NCBI GenBank assembly: GCA_003439945.1
Contig: QVRM01001271.1
Coordinates: forward strand, 1 to 64,000
Direction of reading: 5' to 3'
From: Dermanyssus gallinae
Lineage: Eukaryota > Arthropoda > Arachnida > Mesostigmata > Dermanyssidae
DNA: 64,000 bases
Positions within the stretch are counted from its first letter, which is position 1. Every line of letters begins with the position of its first letter. Both the position numbers and the translations under genes were made by a program. Of the stretch, positions 10,983 to 23,380 are shown piece after piece. Below the pieces are notes generated by a model, which was given only the letters and a program-made list of their open reading frames with translations, was not told the DNA's origin and did not search any database.

Positions 10983-12349
10983 ATTACATTGTCTAAAGGC
11001 GTGCTTGAAGATGATTAAAGCACAGCTGAGAAAATATGGCGAAGAACACGAGCTACTAGGTAGAATAGTCTCCAAAATCTAATGGTAGAAACAAAAGGAA
11101 AGAGGGCCCGAGAGGTCAACATCTCATGGTTCTCCTAGACGTGAGAAATAACTTTAACACCTACCTTAAAAATAATCTTCATGACGTTGATGCGTGATGA
11201 AAAATGCTGCCACCCCTGTTTAAATTGACGTTAAAGAGGCTAAAAGAGAGGCTAATCCAATGCTTAGAAGTCACTGAGTAGATATCAGGGGTGGCGCTCA
11301 AAGACTGGACCTTTCCTGTGGAATCTGGCATATGATGGAGTGTTAAGGAATATACCCTCGATTGCACCGTACTCCGTTCGCTTGTGTTAGTTTGCCTTAA
11401 AAGAGGTAGCAGCTTCACACCTCTAGTCGGAAGCCAGGTGTAGGGAGGGGTCCAGGCGGAAGAAGCTGGAACAAAAAAAGCCTTGCTTAAGGCAGCCTGC
11501 TATTTACTATGATATTTTGTACATACTTACATTATACAAAATTGTTCGATAAATATAAGGTTTCATCGTACGTCTGGTGTTTGGACAAAAACTAAGGAGG
11601 ATCTCAACGGAGAAGCTAGAGTGGGACTCGGTATAGTGATGCAATCAATTATTATAATAGGAGCTGACTTATCTGGACGATCATCACATCATCGATTGTG
11701 ACGAGAACCTCTATCTCAGTGACGGCGCATAAAAACAAGGCCGACTTGTTATTTTCCAGTTTGTTTTCAGAGCCGTTAATTGTGATATTGTTGCCAGCGA
11801 CTTTCGGAACGCTTATGCTGAAACATTAATAGTACAGAAGTACTAGTGGAAAACAATTATAGAAGCGACAAGTTGTAAGAATTATAGGAGTATTCATAAT
11901 ACTCTAACAAATCTACGTAGTATTTAAGCTGCTTAATAGTCTCGTTTGTATAATAGAGACTAAAGTCGACATGATTCTGTCGACTAAATAGAAATGCTCT
12001 ATTTCATTTTCGTAATAGAATTTTGAAAAAAAATTAGAAATAAAGTAAAACCTTATTTTTAATTTTGAGAATAATACAATTACTTTATTTAATCGCCAAT
12101 TTCATACAAATCACACTATAATATGCCTCGATATCGTTTAATGATTTTTCGTTTACACATGTTAGAGACTGCTGTAAGCTAGAGCTAATAACATGTTTTA
12201 AAAAAACGCTACGATTTCGCCTGTGTGTAGCAAAGAAGTGAAGAAAGTTAGAGAACCAGCGAATCTGCATCAACTTTTTTTTGTCAAAAATCAAATCGTA
12301 TCTCTATCAATCTAAAGTGATGAAACTGTTAAGAACTGCTTATAGTGAT

Positions 12350-12962
12350 CATGGGTTGTCCCGAAATACCGCGTCTACGAGGCACCGTCGATGAACGTTG
12401 ACCCCTTCGGAAAGACCTTCAACGTCAATTCAAACAGAAGAAAACGTTGCAAAAGTTCATGACATATATTTGTGACACCCGGTTCTACGGTCAATGAGAA
12501 ACACTACCGCGAATTTGAAGGAAGATTGCCAGAGATCTGGGCAAACAACCCTTAGATACGCTATCACGATTACGCACCAACAGCGCACATCGTTATTGAT
12601 GTCAGATCATTTTTTGAAACATTTTAATTCTATATTTCCGCAATTTTCTTATTGGCCGTACTTGGCCCCGCGCGACTTTTGTCTGTCTCCACGGATAAAA
12701 ACAAGTTGATGGGACAACGTTTCGAGACCATAGAGTAGATTTAAAAAAAAACTCTGCATGAGCAACTCAGCTCGATCCCAAACGACGCGTTTAAAATGTT
12801 TTCGAAGAGTGGGAAAGAAGGTGGTACAAGTGTATTGCAACGGGCGGGAGCTATTTGGAAGGAAACAAAAATATTTTGTAAGTTAAATGCAATGTTCTTG
12901 TTATTCATAAATATGCATCCGAACTTGTTGATATGCCGTAGTATTTGCACATTTGTATATAC

Positions 12963-12975
<13 letters not shown>
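12350..12975 (+). pseudogene. Degenerate mariner transposase remnant
   Basis: With frame changes, the plus strand gives GSTVNEKHYREFEGRLPEIW, then a decayed HDNAPAH-like region (HDYAPTAH), then WPYLAPRDFCLSPRIK. The last corresponds to the SPDLAPCDFFLFP catalytic block of mariner. A C-terminal stretch (LMGQRFETIE, FKMFSKSGKEGGTSVL) follows. Stop codons and indels are frequent. The copy is from a different subfamily than the intact one at 52.4 kb. No terminal inverted repeats were located. Confidence 0.72.

Positions 12976-12998
<23 letters not shown>
12965..12998. repeat. (TA)n tract at the end of the mariner remnant
   Basis: About 34 bp of TA directly downstream of the decayed mariner, in line with other elements here that abut TA runs. 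Confidence 0.9.
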
Positions 12999-13003
<5 letters not shown>

Positions 13004-13934
13004 AACTTATCCTAGAGCCAGCATCCCTGCCGAGTATTTGTACTTGGTATTAATAAATTGAGGGGCAGTCGACTTACTCTCTAGCAAAAAAGAAAACTGG
13101 GGACAATTCGCGGCCCAGCTGAACTGAATGATCGTATCTAAAAAGAAGATAAATATAACAGAGTATCTACAACGTGGAAGACACTGACTTCTTCGGGGAC
13201 TGTGGCCGAGGAGGTGTGAATTTAGCAATTCGTGTGCTCGGTTTCCGGTTAGGCTCTACACGCTAGAAGACGCTGAAAGCCTTATATTGCCTTGTCAGTA
13301 AAATCTTCCTTGAAAAACATAAGTAACCATTCTAGAGGAAACATTGCTTCAAGCAAAAACGACTGCTTATACGACACATGCAAGCAATGTGTCTGGCGGT
13401 ATATATATATATATATATAAGTGCATGCAGAATCCCGGGAAAGATAAACATTTGTTTATTAAATGATGTGTTGAGGCTTATCTGTAAAACACATTTTACC
13501 TGGAACACCTTGACTAAGCAGGAACAAGGGTACCTGCAGAGTTAATATGTGAGGTGGAATGAGATTATTTTCTATGTCAAGCCTCAGGTCTGCTGGTACT
13601 GCACGAACACACAAGAACTGTATTGACAGATACGTCTTAGCAGTCACCTTCTGTAAGAAAGTATCAGTGCAAGGACATACATTCGCAAGATGTCTGCCCA
13701 CTCAGTGAAAGGCGCTAACCCCCCATGGGGGGCCAGACCAGCATATCATATCGTATCGGATGCTGCCGAATTGGACGCGGGGTCAATCGATACGCGCCTC
13801 TATCGAAGTGCACTGCATACAATTCGCATTTCCTAGTCAACAACTCCCCTCATAGCCGGATATGTGAATATGCAAGCCACATGTATCTGAATCGTTTTAT
13901 CTCTCTCTAATCAAGGGCAAATTGAAAAATGCAG

Positions 13935-14580
13935 ATACAAGTTTAGAAAAAAAAAAGATTTATTTGATAGTTCAAAGTGTTTTTGTTCCCGTTATTTCCC
14001 AATTTTCGAAAAAGTTAGTTTTTCGAAACGTTAATTCTTTAATCTTTGGCCCGTCGGTACAGGAAAAGCTGCACGGAGCCAAGTCTGGCAAATATAAATG
14101 CTGCAGAACTATACAAATCGAATATTTCATTAAGCGATCTAAAATCAAAAACAAATGTGATGGAGAATCCAATAGTTGTTTGCCCAGAACCCAGGCCTCT
14201 TGTATCGGACGTCTTTGCGCAATTAGTTAACTTAGACTTACGCGGTAGTATTTCTTATCGGCCGCGAACGCAGATGAAAAATAATTCGTGAAAGATGATT
14301 CCCTTATAATAGAAAATAAACAGTCAAAAGAACCTTGGTGTTTGCCGCTGCTGTGACTGAATTTCTTCTATCGACCTTCGAAGATCAATGCCGTAACCAT
14401 TTAGGCATGACTTGTCTCCTGTTTTCAGTCTCTGAAGTAATTCAGGGTCTTCTGCTAACGCCTGAAGGTTTACTTCGGCAATTCCCGACGGGCGTTAATT
14501 GGCTGGAAATTCAACACTTTTGGGACGAACTTCGCTGCCAGTCTTCTCTCGCCTAAAATATCGGCCAAGAAAGTTACAAC
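13935..14580 (-). pseudogene. Degenerate mariner transposase remnant
   Basis: On the minus strand the region contains LPDLAPCSFSC, a decayed SPDLAPCDFFLF block. Further upstream in sense order is a part that aligns base by base with the mariner remnant at 18.5-18.73 kb, including the shared AAAATATCGGCCAAG. Numerous frameshifts are present. Its 5' coding end runs straight into the inverted repeat at 14,573, so part of the element is duplicated in inverted orientation. Confidence 0.7.
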
Positions 14581-14827
14581 TAATCCATAAGATATCTCCA
14601 ATGTTCTGTTTGTAGCCGATGAATGGCGGTTCTAAGCAAAACGAACGAGAAATCTTTGTTAGTTTCGGTCTGACAGGGCTACACTAAGGCTTGATCGACA
14701 AGTTTTAGTACTTTTTTATTTTGCTGTCAGACCGAAACTAACAAAGATTTCTCGTTCGTTTTGCTTAGAACCGCCATTAATTGGCTACAAACAGAACATT
14801 GGAGAGATCTTATGGATTAGTTGTAAC
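14573..14827. repeat. Inverted repeat: arms of about 104 bp, loop of 47 bp
   Basis: Left arm 14573-14676 begins GTTACAACTAATCCATAAGA. The right arm 14724-14827 is its reverse complement with only a few mismatches. The outermost part of the arm is homologous to the N-terminal coding region of the adjacent mariner remnant, so the structure is an inverted duplication that includes transposon sequence. Confidence 0.93.
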
Positions 14828-14928
14828 CTTCTGGCTGAACTTAATTTGCTAATATACAGTAAACTAAATCGTTAAAAGTTATAAAGGCCGCGAGATTAGG
14901 AGCATGCATTTTCGTATTGACATACACA

Positions 14929-14970
<42 letters not shown>

Positions 14971-14974
14971 TAAT

Positions 14975-15060
14975 TCCGCTACAAGGACTGTTGGGGAAAC
15001 CCTAGATATATCAGCGTGCCCGCTCATGCTGCTGCTTTAAGGATGTCAATCGACCATTAG
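14975..15060 (+). mobile_element. Fragment of a dispersed repeat (also at 8.6 and 19.4 kb)
   Basis: Shares CCGCTACAAGGACTGTTGGG and CCCTAGATAT with the two other copies, though more diverged. A short piece following a (TA)n tract (14934-14965). Confidence 0.55.
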
Positions 15061-15354
15061 GTCAATTCATAGTATATATATACATATATATATATACCGA
15101 ACGGAACGGTTGTCAATTCAATGTCGTATGGATCAATACGGTGGTGCGTCGATAAAGCTTGCCTAAATTTGTAGCCTGTGCCATTTCACGTGGCTCTAGG
15201 GGGGGGGGGGGGGAAGGCGAAGAGGGGTATATTGTGTGGTTGTGTCTCTCTAGCGAGTTGTCATGACGATGTAACAACGTCTTAGTCTCCTAGTCAGCCT
15301 AGTAACAAGGAGAGCAGTAGCGCGTTCGATAAAATGCAGCAAACGGGACAGACG

Positions 15355-16130
15355 GCAGTACTGGCGACACAACAACAAGAACAACAACAACGACAACAAC
15401 AACACCAACAACGACAAGAACACCAACAACAACGACGACGTGGGGTTGATGGGGTTTAAAACGCACTCCGTTATGCACCCCCCCCCCCCCCCCGCCGCAC
15501 CCCCCGGCAACGCCGGCTGTGTACAGCGCAAGCATCGTCTGGAGAGAGCGTCTCACTGACAGTCGAACAAACGCAACAAGCATGATGAGATGCCAACGTA
15601 GTTGTGCAACACCCGCCGCTCTAATCTCTAATCTGCAGCAGCAGCAGCAGGACTATGTCTATGTCTCTCGTCGCCACTGAGTTAGTGCCGTCTGCATATA
15701 TGCTGGCGTGTTCTTCTATCTTTTTGACGATGTCTACGCACATTCGTCCACTTATCATCACCGTGCCGTGTTGTTCATTGTTGTCGTCGTCGTCGTCGTA
15801 GTCATCGACAGCAGCCTCCGTCCATGATCGCCATGAACTGGTTCGTCTCGCGACTTTGAAGACGGAAGCGGCAACGAAAATGCGCTGAGTTGGGTGTGCG
15901 TGACATATTTGCACATCGTTGCGTCCGTCCTGCGGCAACCGATGCATGCCGATTCGACCCCTACTCAACAAACTTATCAGACGCCAGTCACCTGTACAGC
16001 CCGACCAGATAGTCGGTTAACAGCATACACAACAGCACTAACAAGCACAACAACAGCAACAAAAGCAACAGCAGCAGCAGCAACAACAACCACAAGCACA
16101 ACAACAACAGACGAAAGGATAACAGCATTT
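15355..16130. repeat. Triplet-repeat-rich region, no gene recognised
   Basis: CAA/ACG triplets (15365-15440), a C homopolymer near 15478, CAG and GTC runs (15640, 15780) and another CAA/CAG block (16020-16110). Long frames in this interval are low-complexity on both strands. Confidence 0.75.
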
Positions 16131-16289
16131 GCCCTTCTATCACCTTTTTACGGAGCCCTTTCAGAAATCTTCTCTGAGCAATCTCCATCATACTAATGTG
16201 CTTGCACAAGTAAAGACTCCAGATAGATGAGCAGTAGAACAGTCTAGATAACACAAGTGATTTATACCTGATAACAAGGTTGATTTATT

Positions 16290-16500
16290 GATTTTTTTTT
16301 TTTTTTTAGATTTACCGTAAGGCAATTGCCCGTGTACGGATTTTTCATGTCATGGCTAAGTTTACTCCACTCCGGCATTTACCTTGTTTAAATTGGAAAC
16401 CATGCAAACCAATTTAAGAGTGGCCGGTCTGGGGTTCAAACCCAGTCCTCCCGAATGCAAGGCAAAGGCTATTGCCACTAAGCCACCTTGCTCGGACCTG
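16290..16500 (-). mobile_element. tRNA-derived SINE with A-tail
   Basis: Read on the minus strand, it opens with GGTGGCTTAGTGGCAATAGC, which fits a Pol III A box (TGGCTTAGTGG). About 35 bases later comes GGTTTGAACCCC, which fits the B box. A non-tRNA body follows, then an A-run (the T-run at 16294-16308 on the plus strand). The total of about 210 bp is a normal SINE size. Target-site duplications were not established. Confidence 0.72.
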
Positions 16501-17004
16501 ATCGCTCAGATCGGGAAAGCCATGTTTCCGAGCGAGACATTTTGGAACGGAGAACTCCATTCCATTCCGTCACTGCACCGGCGTCTGATGCGGTTGACAG
16601 CGAACTGCAGCGTAGCGTGCTCTGAGAGAGAATCCAGGGAAGAACATTTTTCAGGTCATCACTGTGCAAAAAGTATTTGAGCAACCGCCCGGCCGGAGTT
16701 TTTTCTACGGATAATTCTCGAGGAAACATAAGATTTTATGTGCATTGTGTACATTTGCAGAGAGACGCAGCTCCTCTGTGGGTCCCTATATGGTGCCAGT
16801 CGTGGCTCACTCAAAAGAGCTTCCCCGCATTTTATTCGGAACAACGATTGTGCAGAAAAGCTGCAAGCAATTTACGAGTCGGTGGATGGCGTCTTCCTGG
16901 ACCATCTCCATCTTGTCAACAATAAGTCTGTGGCCAACTTACATTTGGTTGTTCCGCTGCAGCCTGCGGAAGACGGTTCTTCTGCTGTTGTTGGTCTATT
17001 AGAG

Positions 17005-17120
17005 CGCTGCGACATATACGCGTGGCGATACCAGTCTTGCTTGAGGTGGCCGGCTTGAGTTCGATTCTACCGGGATAGGAATCGACTAGCAGAGAAGAGC
17101 TTATTTGCCTGAGCCTGCCG
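17005..17120 (+). mobile_element. Possible second tRNA-like SINE fragment
   Basis: GAGTTCGATTCTACC resembles a Pol III B box, and an upstream AGAGCGCTGCGACATA could be a decayed A box. No A-tail is seen, although AT-rich sequence begins at 17,150. Weak evidence. Confidence 0.25.
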
Positions 17121-18235
17121 CGCGACGTTATGGCAATTTCTTATGCTTTTATATAATATATTATTTATTATATTACGTTATAACAATCGTTATGACGTTT
17201 GCTGCGTTGCCTCCGAATAACGGACCGTCTAATTCGCCCTGCGAATCCTTGACGGGGCCATAGATGACTGGGTTATCTTCACCAGAGTTTCAGATCAGTC
17301 TTCTCTGTTCGATCGAGTGCGGATCCCGTTGTATCCTGGGGAACAGCGGTGCCGCATACTCCCGAAAAAGACTCTGATTGAGATCAGCTTCGATAGCGGC
17401 CTTGTCGTCGACTCACTGGTGTTAGTTGGTGACAGAGGTTGCATGAATATCATACATTTTGAAAGTTTGCATAAATATCTTCAGCCTGAACAATGTCGTA
17501 TGTTCAGCAAGCGACTCGACCACGAACTTGAGCGTCCTGTACTTGGGCTCATGACCAGTACTATGCGGCAGTTTGTCCTCAAGTGCCTACTCTCTATGGT
17601 TTAGCTTAATGACACTGAAGATGTAATTTACGCAGATGTTTCCATTTGCCTAACAAACGTGGTTAAATAAATAATTATTGCAAAAATCGCCATTTTGATT
17701 GTTGTTGTTGTTAATATTGTTGCTGTTTTTGTAGCGTTCGTTGGCTTCCGTTGCTGTTGTTGTTGTCGTTGTTGCGACCATTGTTTTGTTATTGTTTTCT
17801 CTGTCTTGGTTGCCAAGTTTATCACTGTCGTTATTAATATTTAGTTTTTATATGGCTGGTTTCCACCCGCGCCGCTATAATTTGATTCGTTACTACAGTC
17901 AATTGGTTCTACTGTCGCGATGCTATCTGTCTTGTGGTTAGGCGGGTGAATGCGGGGAGGGAGCAGCCGTAAAGGCGTTTCTATTTTGGGCTCAGCCGGC
18001 GATCGTGTTTTTTTGATTGCTCGTGTTTTTCACCCGTTGCGGCATCAGCCGGAAACACTGGCTCCGCAAACATGTTGAGTAGCAAATTAGCCGCAACGGT
18101 CAAGGGTGGGAAAAACATCACTCTATTTAACACTCCTCTACATGGCAACTATTCTTCTTATTTTTCTGTCTCCTGCTACCAATATACATATATTCATCTT
18201 GGCCACTTAACATGACCAGGTTAACCTGCGTTACT

Positions 18236-18970
18236 CTACACCACTAGTGGTTTGCTTTTACCTCGAAAAATATAGACATCGAACTTTTGATCAAATAATT
18301 CGAAGAATAAGATCCAAAGGTTGCTTGTTGGCCAAAGCTCAGGCCTCTTGCTCCGGACGTTCTCGCGCAATCGTTTTATGATTTCGCGGTAGCATTCCTT
18401 ATTGACTGCAAAACCAGATGGCAAAAATCCGGGCAACATAATTGTCTTGTAGTCGAAAAGAATCAGTGCAAACAGCTTTGGTGTTGTATCTGCTCTGTCT
18501 GGATTTCTTCGGTGGAAGCACAACTGAAAGGATTGAGCTTTTGTCTCGATGTCATTACCATATACCCATGACTTATCTCCTGTAATCACTTTCTGAAGCA
18601 GTTCAGGGTACTCTGCTGCAGCCGGAAGTTTCGATGCGGGTATTTCCCGACGACGGCCGTTCATTTGCTGGATATTCAACATATTTGGAACGAGCTTTGC
18701 TGTCAGTTTTCTGGCGCATAAAATATCGGCCAAGACTACTACGACTGGTCCATAACATATCTAGAATTCCTCAGCTATCCCCCTGATAGTAATTCGGCGA
18801 TTGTTAAGTAAGATACTACTATGAAAATGTTTAGGGTTTCTTTCTTTTATTGATATCGAGGGCTTTCCCAAACGGGGGTCATATTCGGTGTTTTCGCCTC
18901 CGCCGCGAAACTGACGGTACCGCGTATACACAGTGCTATGGGATACTGCTTGATCACCATAAGCACATGC
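18236..18970 (-). pseudogene. Degenerate mariner transposase remnant
   Basis: A 165-codon minus-strand frame contains VITGDKSWVYGNDIETKAQS, equivalent to the GDESWVYGYD first-aspartate block of mariner, now with K in place of E. Further on come GFAVNKECYREII and RSKRPELWPTSN. The conserved HHDNAPAH block is lost. The N-terminal part continues out of frame toward 18,970 (LGKPSISIKE). Closest relative in the window is the remnant at 14 kb. Confidence 0.75.
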
Positions 18971-19374
18971 TTTAACACAGAACTTGATGCAGACTAGTTG
19001 CTCTTTTTTGCCGATACGTCCTTGTCTTTATATATATATATATATACTTGGAGAAAAAATATATGAATATTTGTGGCGTAGTACGTCAGGAAGCATATGT
19101 TATGGAATATTCTGTTCATGCAAAAAAGCTGAAAGCAGCCACTTTTGTATGGGGGTAAGATGCTGGGCGAGTGGAAAGAAAGATAACTTCAAGCGTTTAT
19201 ATATATATATTGTGCTAAAGCTATACCTATCGAAGTAACTAGCTAATTAACACGTAGCAGTGTTTTATCTGTGTCATCTACCGGGGTGTCGCCGGTTCAA
19301 TCCCTGTTGTTAATCGAATTTTCTTTGAGCACTGCTTATTGAGAATAGATTAAAATATATGATAATGACCATAT

Positions 19375-19515
19375 CGCTGGGAATCAGTGGCCATGCTGCC
19401 ACAGGGACCGTTGAGGAAACCCTAGAGATCTTAACATGTCCGGCCCTCGGTGCATCGAAGATATGCCTCAGATTAAATTCCAAGCCCGTAGGAGACAGAG
19501 TATGGTCTAGAATTG
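19375..19515 (+). mobile_element. Copy of the dispersed 8.6-kb repeat
   Basis: About 140 bp closely matches 8625-8770. Shared strings include CATGTCCGGCCCTCGGTGCA and TTCCAAGCCCGTAGG. In both copies one frame reads SGHAATxTVxExLxILTCPA, suggesting decayed coding sequence of a mobile element. The family is unassigned. Confidence 0.7.
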
Positions 19516-20194
19516 AAAAATAATCTTCTCAAAAATGCTTTTAGTTCTGATGTTTTGTCTGTCAAATCAAAATGTTCCTATCAAAGTGGAATGTGTGATA
19601 TAACAGCTGCTATCGCGTTTTGTATCTAGTTGGCAGGACATATTTATCATCAAGTTTTAGCCGTAATATATATATATATATATATAAGACTTGGCAAGTA
19701 AATATATTAATTAAAGCCCGGTGTCGTATCAATGTAACCTAGGTAATGCTAGATACGATAATAGCAATAATAACAGTGTTGGATCTCTGAAAATGAGCTT
19801 CTCCCCAATTGCATGCATTAGAATAATCGATTGATTTCTGGTAGATTACTATTAATACAAACACTTCATAATGTAATAGAATAGAAAACGCTAAATTTAT
19901 TTACTGAATAAAGAGTAGAAGGACGCTGGGATGCAGTGATGCCGACAAAGCAATTATCTGGCTGGCTACACGCCTTGAAACCATCATATTATTGATTATT
20001 TAAAATATTGCGATACGCTTAGGTATAAGCAATATGTGGCTCCTACGGTTATTTAAACCATCTATCATTCCATCGTCGTCGTCGTCGTCATTTGATGGTC
20101 GATGACCAATGTAGATTTGTCGATATAAATATCGGCGGTTTTCTTAGAAAAATTCTAACGCCATCCTAAAATGCAGTACGTTAAGATGCACGCA

Positions 20195-20372
20195 CATAGT
20201 AATCTACGCATCGAAGCAAGTACGCATAGTACCGACGCATCGAGACAAGTATGCATAGTACCGACGCTTAGAAACAAGAGCACAGAGTCATTACGCATCG
20301 AACCGAGTACATAGGGTACTTAGGCATCGAAACATGTACACAAAGTGCCTACGTAACGAAACAAATACACGT
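20195..20372. repeat. Degenerate tandem repeat, about 29-bp unit
   Basis: About six diverged copies of a unit resembling CGCATCGAAACAAGTACGCA plus TAGTAC. It precedes a G homopolymer at about 20,384-20,401. Confidence 0.75.
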
Positions 20373-20649
20373 GCATATCATGGGCGGGGGGGGGGGGGGG
20401 GGTGGTACAACGAGGCACTGTGTAACGCCGACGTTTTCACGCGGAAGATTGCGTTTAGAAAAGACATGTCTTCGTTGTGATCGTCCGCGGTGAAGAACAA
20501 AAATCACGAAGATCATTTGACACAACACCACTGGATCATTTGACACAACACCGTCGTGCCATGAGCATTCGCCACATATCGCCGCGGGCACGTACGATGT
20601 ATGTATACACGAACCGAGACGAGTGTATTCAATTGCGCACGCTCAAAAC

Positions 20650-20815
20650 CAGGAACAACAACAACAACAACGACAACAACCATTACCACCACCATGACGA
20701 CGACAACTACAACAACAACAACAATGGCAATAACAGCAGCAACAACAGCAACACTATAACCATCATCACAGCAAAATATTTATGATGATGATGTTGTTGT
20801 TGCTGTTTCGCAGCT
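20650..20815. repeat. CAA/GAC triplet repeats
   Basis: Interrupted CAA, GAC and CAG triplets followed by GTT. Encoded poly-Asn and poly-Val peptides are artefacts. Confidence 0.8.
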
Positions 20816-21398
20816 ATACAGGTTGCTGTTGCAGGTCGTGCATTGCTGCCTGGATTAGTGAACAGTTGACAACAGACCGTTGCCGGCTGGGACGTGTCGA
20901 AGTCGTCCTCCATGCATGTCCTGGTAGTTACGTCGTTCTTTCCTGGTTTTTTTCTTCTGCACGATTGAATAATGAATCATGTGCAGGCATAATCATGCAC
21001 AAATGCACAGACGTGAAAAAACGCTCGTCGATTCATGGATTGCCGTTGGCTTCTCATCGGGCTGATGATAAGAAAAAAAATCGGGTGGATCTTTCTCATC
21101 TCGAGAGGCTGCATCTGTCAGGACTGGTTAAACTTTGACGGCCCCGGGTTAGCAGCTCGGCTGTCTGTAAATTGTCATGGTTCACTACGCCATTATGATA
21201 GCAGTTGTCTTTACATTTTCCTCCAGTCATCGTGATTCTACCACCGTGGATTGAGCGCTTGGCGCACTTGTCCTGCATGCGTATCGGTATGTGCTTAATG
21301 CCATCAGCTTTTCTGTCTGAGGGCGAAACATTGGTATAAATATAAATATATGTGATTTATTAATAATTTACAATACATTTGCACACTCAGCAATGCTC

Positions 21399-21433
<35 letters not shown>

Positions 21434-21535
21434 CAAGCAGCCACCGATCGTCGACGCTGCGTAGGAGAAGATTTGCACTGAAGAACACAGTTGTGATCGT
21501 TTGCATCGTCTTCTGCTATATACTGGATCTTGCCA

Positions 21536-22514
21536 AAAGATTTGAAGCTCGTTATAGAGAGAGAATTGTAGAGCTCGTTAAAGTAAACATTTTATTGTTT
21601 CCTTGTTGTTTCAAAGTGAAAGTGATATTACTAAAATCCGTGACACTTGTTTCCGTCAAATCCGTGTGGTGTTATTGCCCGACATATTGCGGGTCCTCCT
21701 ATGCATAAACTAAACAATTGTCGTGTTCGTGCGAAACTATTTTGTTTCTTCTAACGAGCATATGACGCCGATCAGAAACTGCGACATAGTCGTTTTAAAA
21801 AGAATTCGCAAAAAATGAAGTTGTTAATTAGCTATCACGCCCAGTATCTCAAAACCCTACGACCATCCACAACGCTCAAAGCCAACACGTTCAGGCAGAT
21901 GCATTTCATGGCGAGTATCTTGGCACCAAACCTATGACAATGCGAGCCGTGATTGAGAAGTAATTAAGATTTTTCCGCGGGCATGTCGAGAGCACAACTG
22001 CATGTATAAATGACCTAGAGTGATTTGTCTGATGGAATAGGTCATTTATACATGCACATAATCTCGATTACTTGGCAATCGCACCTCGCGTTTCTATAAA
22101 TTTGGTACCATTATTAATTATAACGAGCTCTACAATGCTATACTTCGAGCTTCAAATGTTTCTGGGAAAAGTTTATTTATGCATGCACTTAATCTGGACA
22201 TTCCCGCCGAAAATCGTAATTACTCCGCAACCACGGCTCGCATTGTCATCGATTTGGTTCGAAATTGCCTGAACGTGTTAGTTTTGAGCGCTGTGAATGG
22301 TCGTAGGGTTATGATTTTAAGACAATGGGCGTGAAGGCACAATGTGCTTACTATCTGTATCGGCTGTCTCGCAATTGCACATTTTGTGCCCCTATGTCGG
22401 GCGATAACACCACTGTCACGGATTTAAGTAATATCACTCTCACTCCGAAACAAGACATCTTAGAGACCATGTTCCATTGGGTAAATATTTACTATAACGA
22501 GCGTCAAATCTTCC
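21536..22514. mobile_element. Fold-back element of about 1 kb with long inverted arms
   Basis: The left half (21536-22015) and right half (22045-22514) are diverged reverse complements of each other. Matching pairs include GATTTGAAGCTCGTTATA with the complement of 22,490-22,510; GTGATATTACTAAAATCCGT with 22,415-22,436; CCCTACGACCATCC with 22,298-22,311; and GACAATGCGAGCCGTG with 22,232-22,247. The centre contains a perfect stem, GCATGTATAAATGACCT. A long (TA)n tract begins just outside the right end. No transposase frame is present. Best read as a non-autonomous fold-back or MITE-like DNA element. Confidence 0.75.
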
Positions 22515-22526
22515 TGGGAAACCTTA

Positions 22527-22528
22527 CA

Positions 22529-22605
<77 letters not shown>

Positions 22606-22620
22606 ATAAATATATATATT

Positions 22621-22670
<50 letters not shown>

Positions 22671-22681
22671 TATATATATTG
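22527..22681. repeat. Long (TA)n tract
   Basis: About 155 bp of TA dinucleotide with TTTA interruptions, abutting the fold-back element. Confidence 0.95.
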
Positions 22682-23380
22682 GTGCGGCTGATGCGCAAGA
22701 AACACTTCAGGCCGCATTCACCTATGTATACTATTGTCTATACTTGCCACAAAAAGCATTGCTTAAGATGTGTGTACTTGCGATGTACAAACGAATAATG
22801 AGCACAACATCGTCACAGAGTGCCGTTGAGTGAAGTGTGTCCGTTACCTTGCGTGCAACCGTTTTGTAAAACGCACAGGCCTCCGCCGTATCAACGCGTG
22901 TATGAGACGCATATCCAGATGAGCCTCGCTAAGCATCCGCACTCAACGCGCACATATTGGCTGTTTAAGCGTCTGATTTGAAGTGTACTAAACAACAGAA
23001 TGACGTATCTTGGTGGAGATGGTCCGCGTAGCAAATCATCATCCTCCGCATCATCGTAATCTGTAAATCTGTGGCAAGATTGTTCCAGATAGAAACGAGC
23101 CTTCTTGGCTACACAGACCTAGTTAGTAAGAGACGCCATCGGCGCTACTTATTCAGGCCAATTTAGTAATTAATTCATTTTGTTGCGATACCACTTGAAG
23201 ACGGCCGACGTAGTCCGTATTTGCTAATATAGCTCTGTGTTGTTGTTGTTGTTGTTGTTGTTGTTGTGTTTTGGTTGTGCACAGTTTGCAGAAAAACGGC
23301 TCGAAAGCTATTAGTCAAACTTTCGGCTGCTCAGACATTCGGCGGACAACCGTCACTGACTTCAATGACGACCCGCCGAA

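Noticed and set aside
22504..22698. Frames reading IYIYIY
   Set aside because: Direct translation of (TA)n. The same artefact occurs at 768-989, 6775-7012, 35,907-36,128, 41,991-42,300, 49,310-49,780 and 52,048-52,345.
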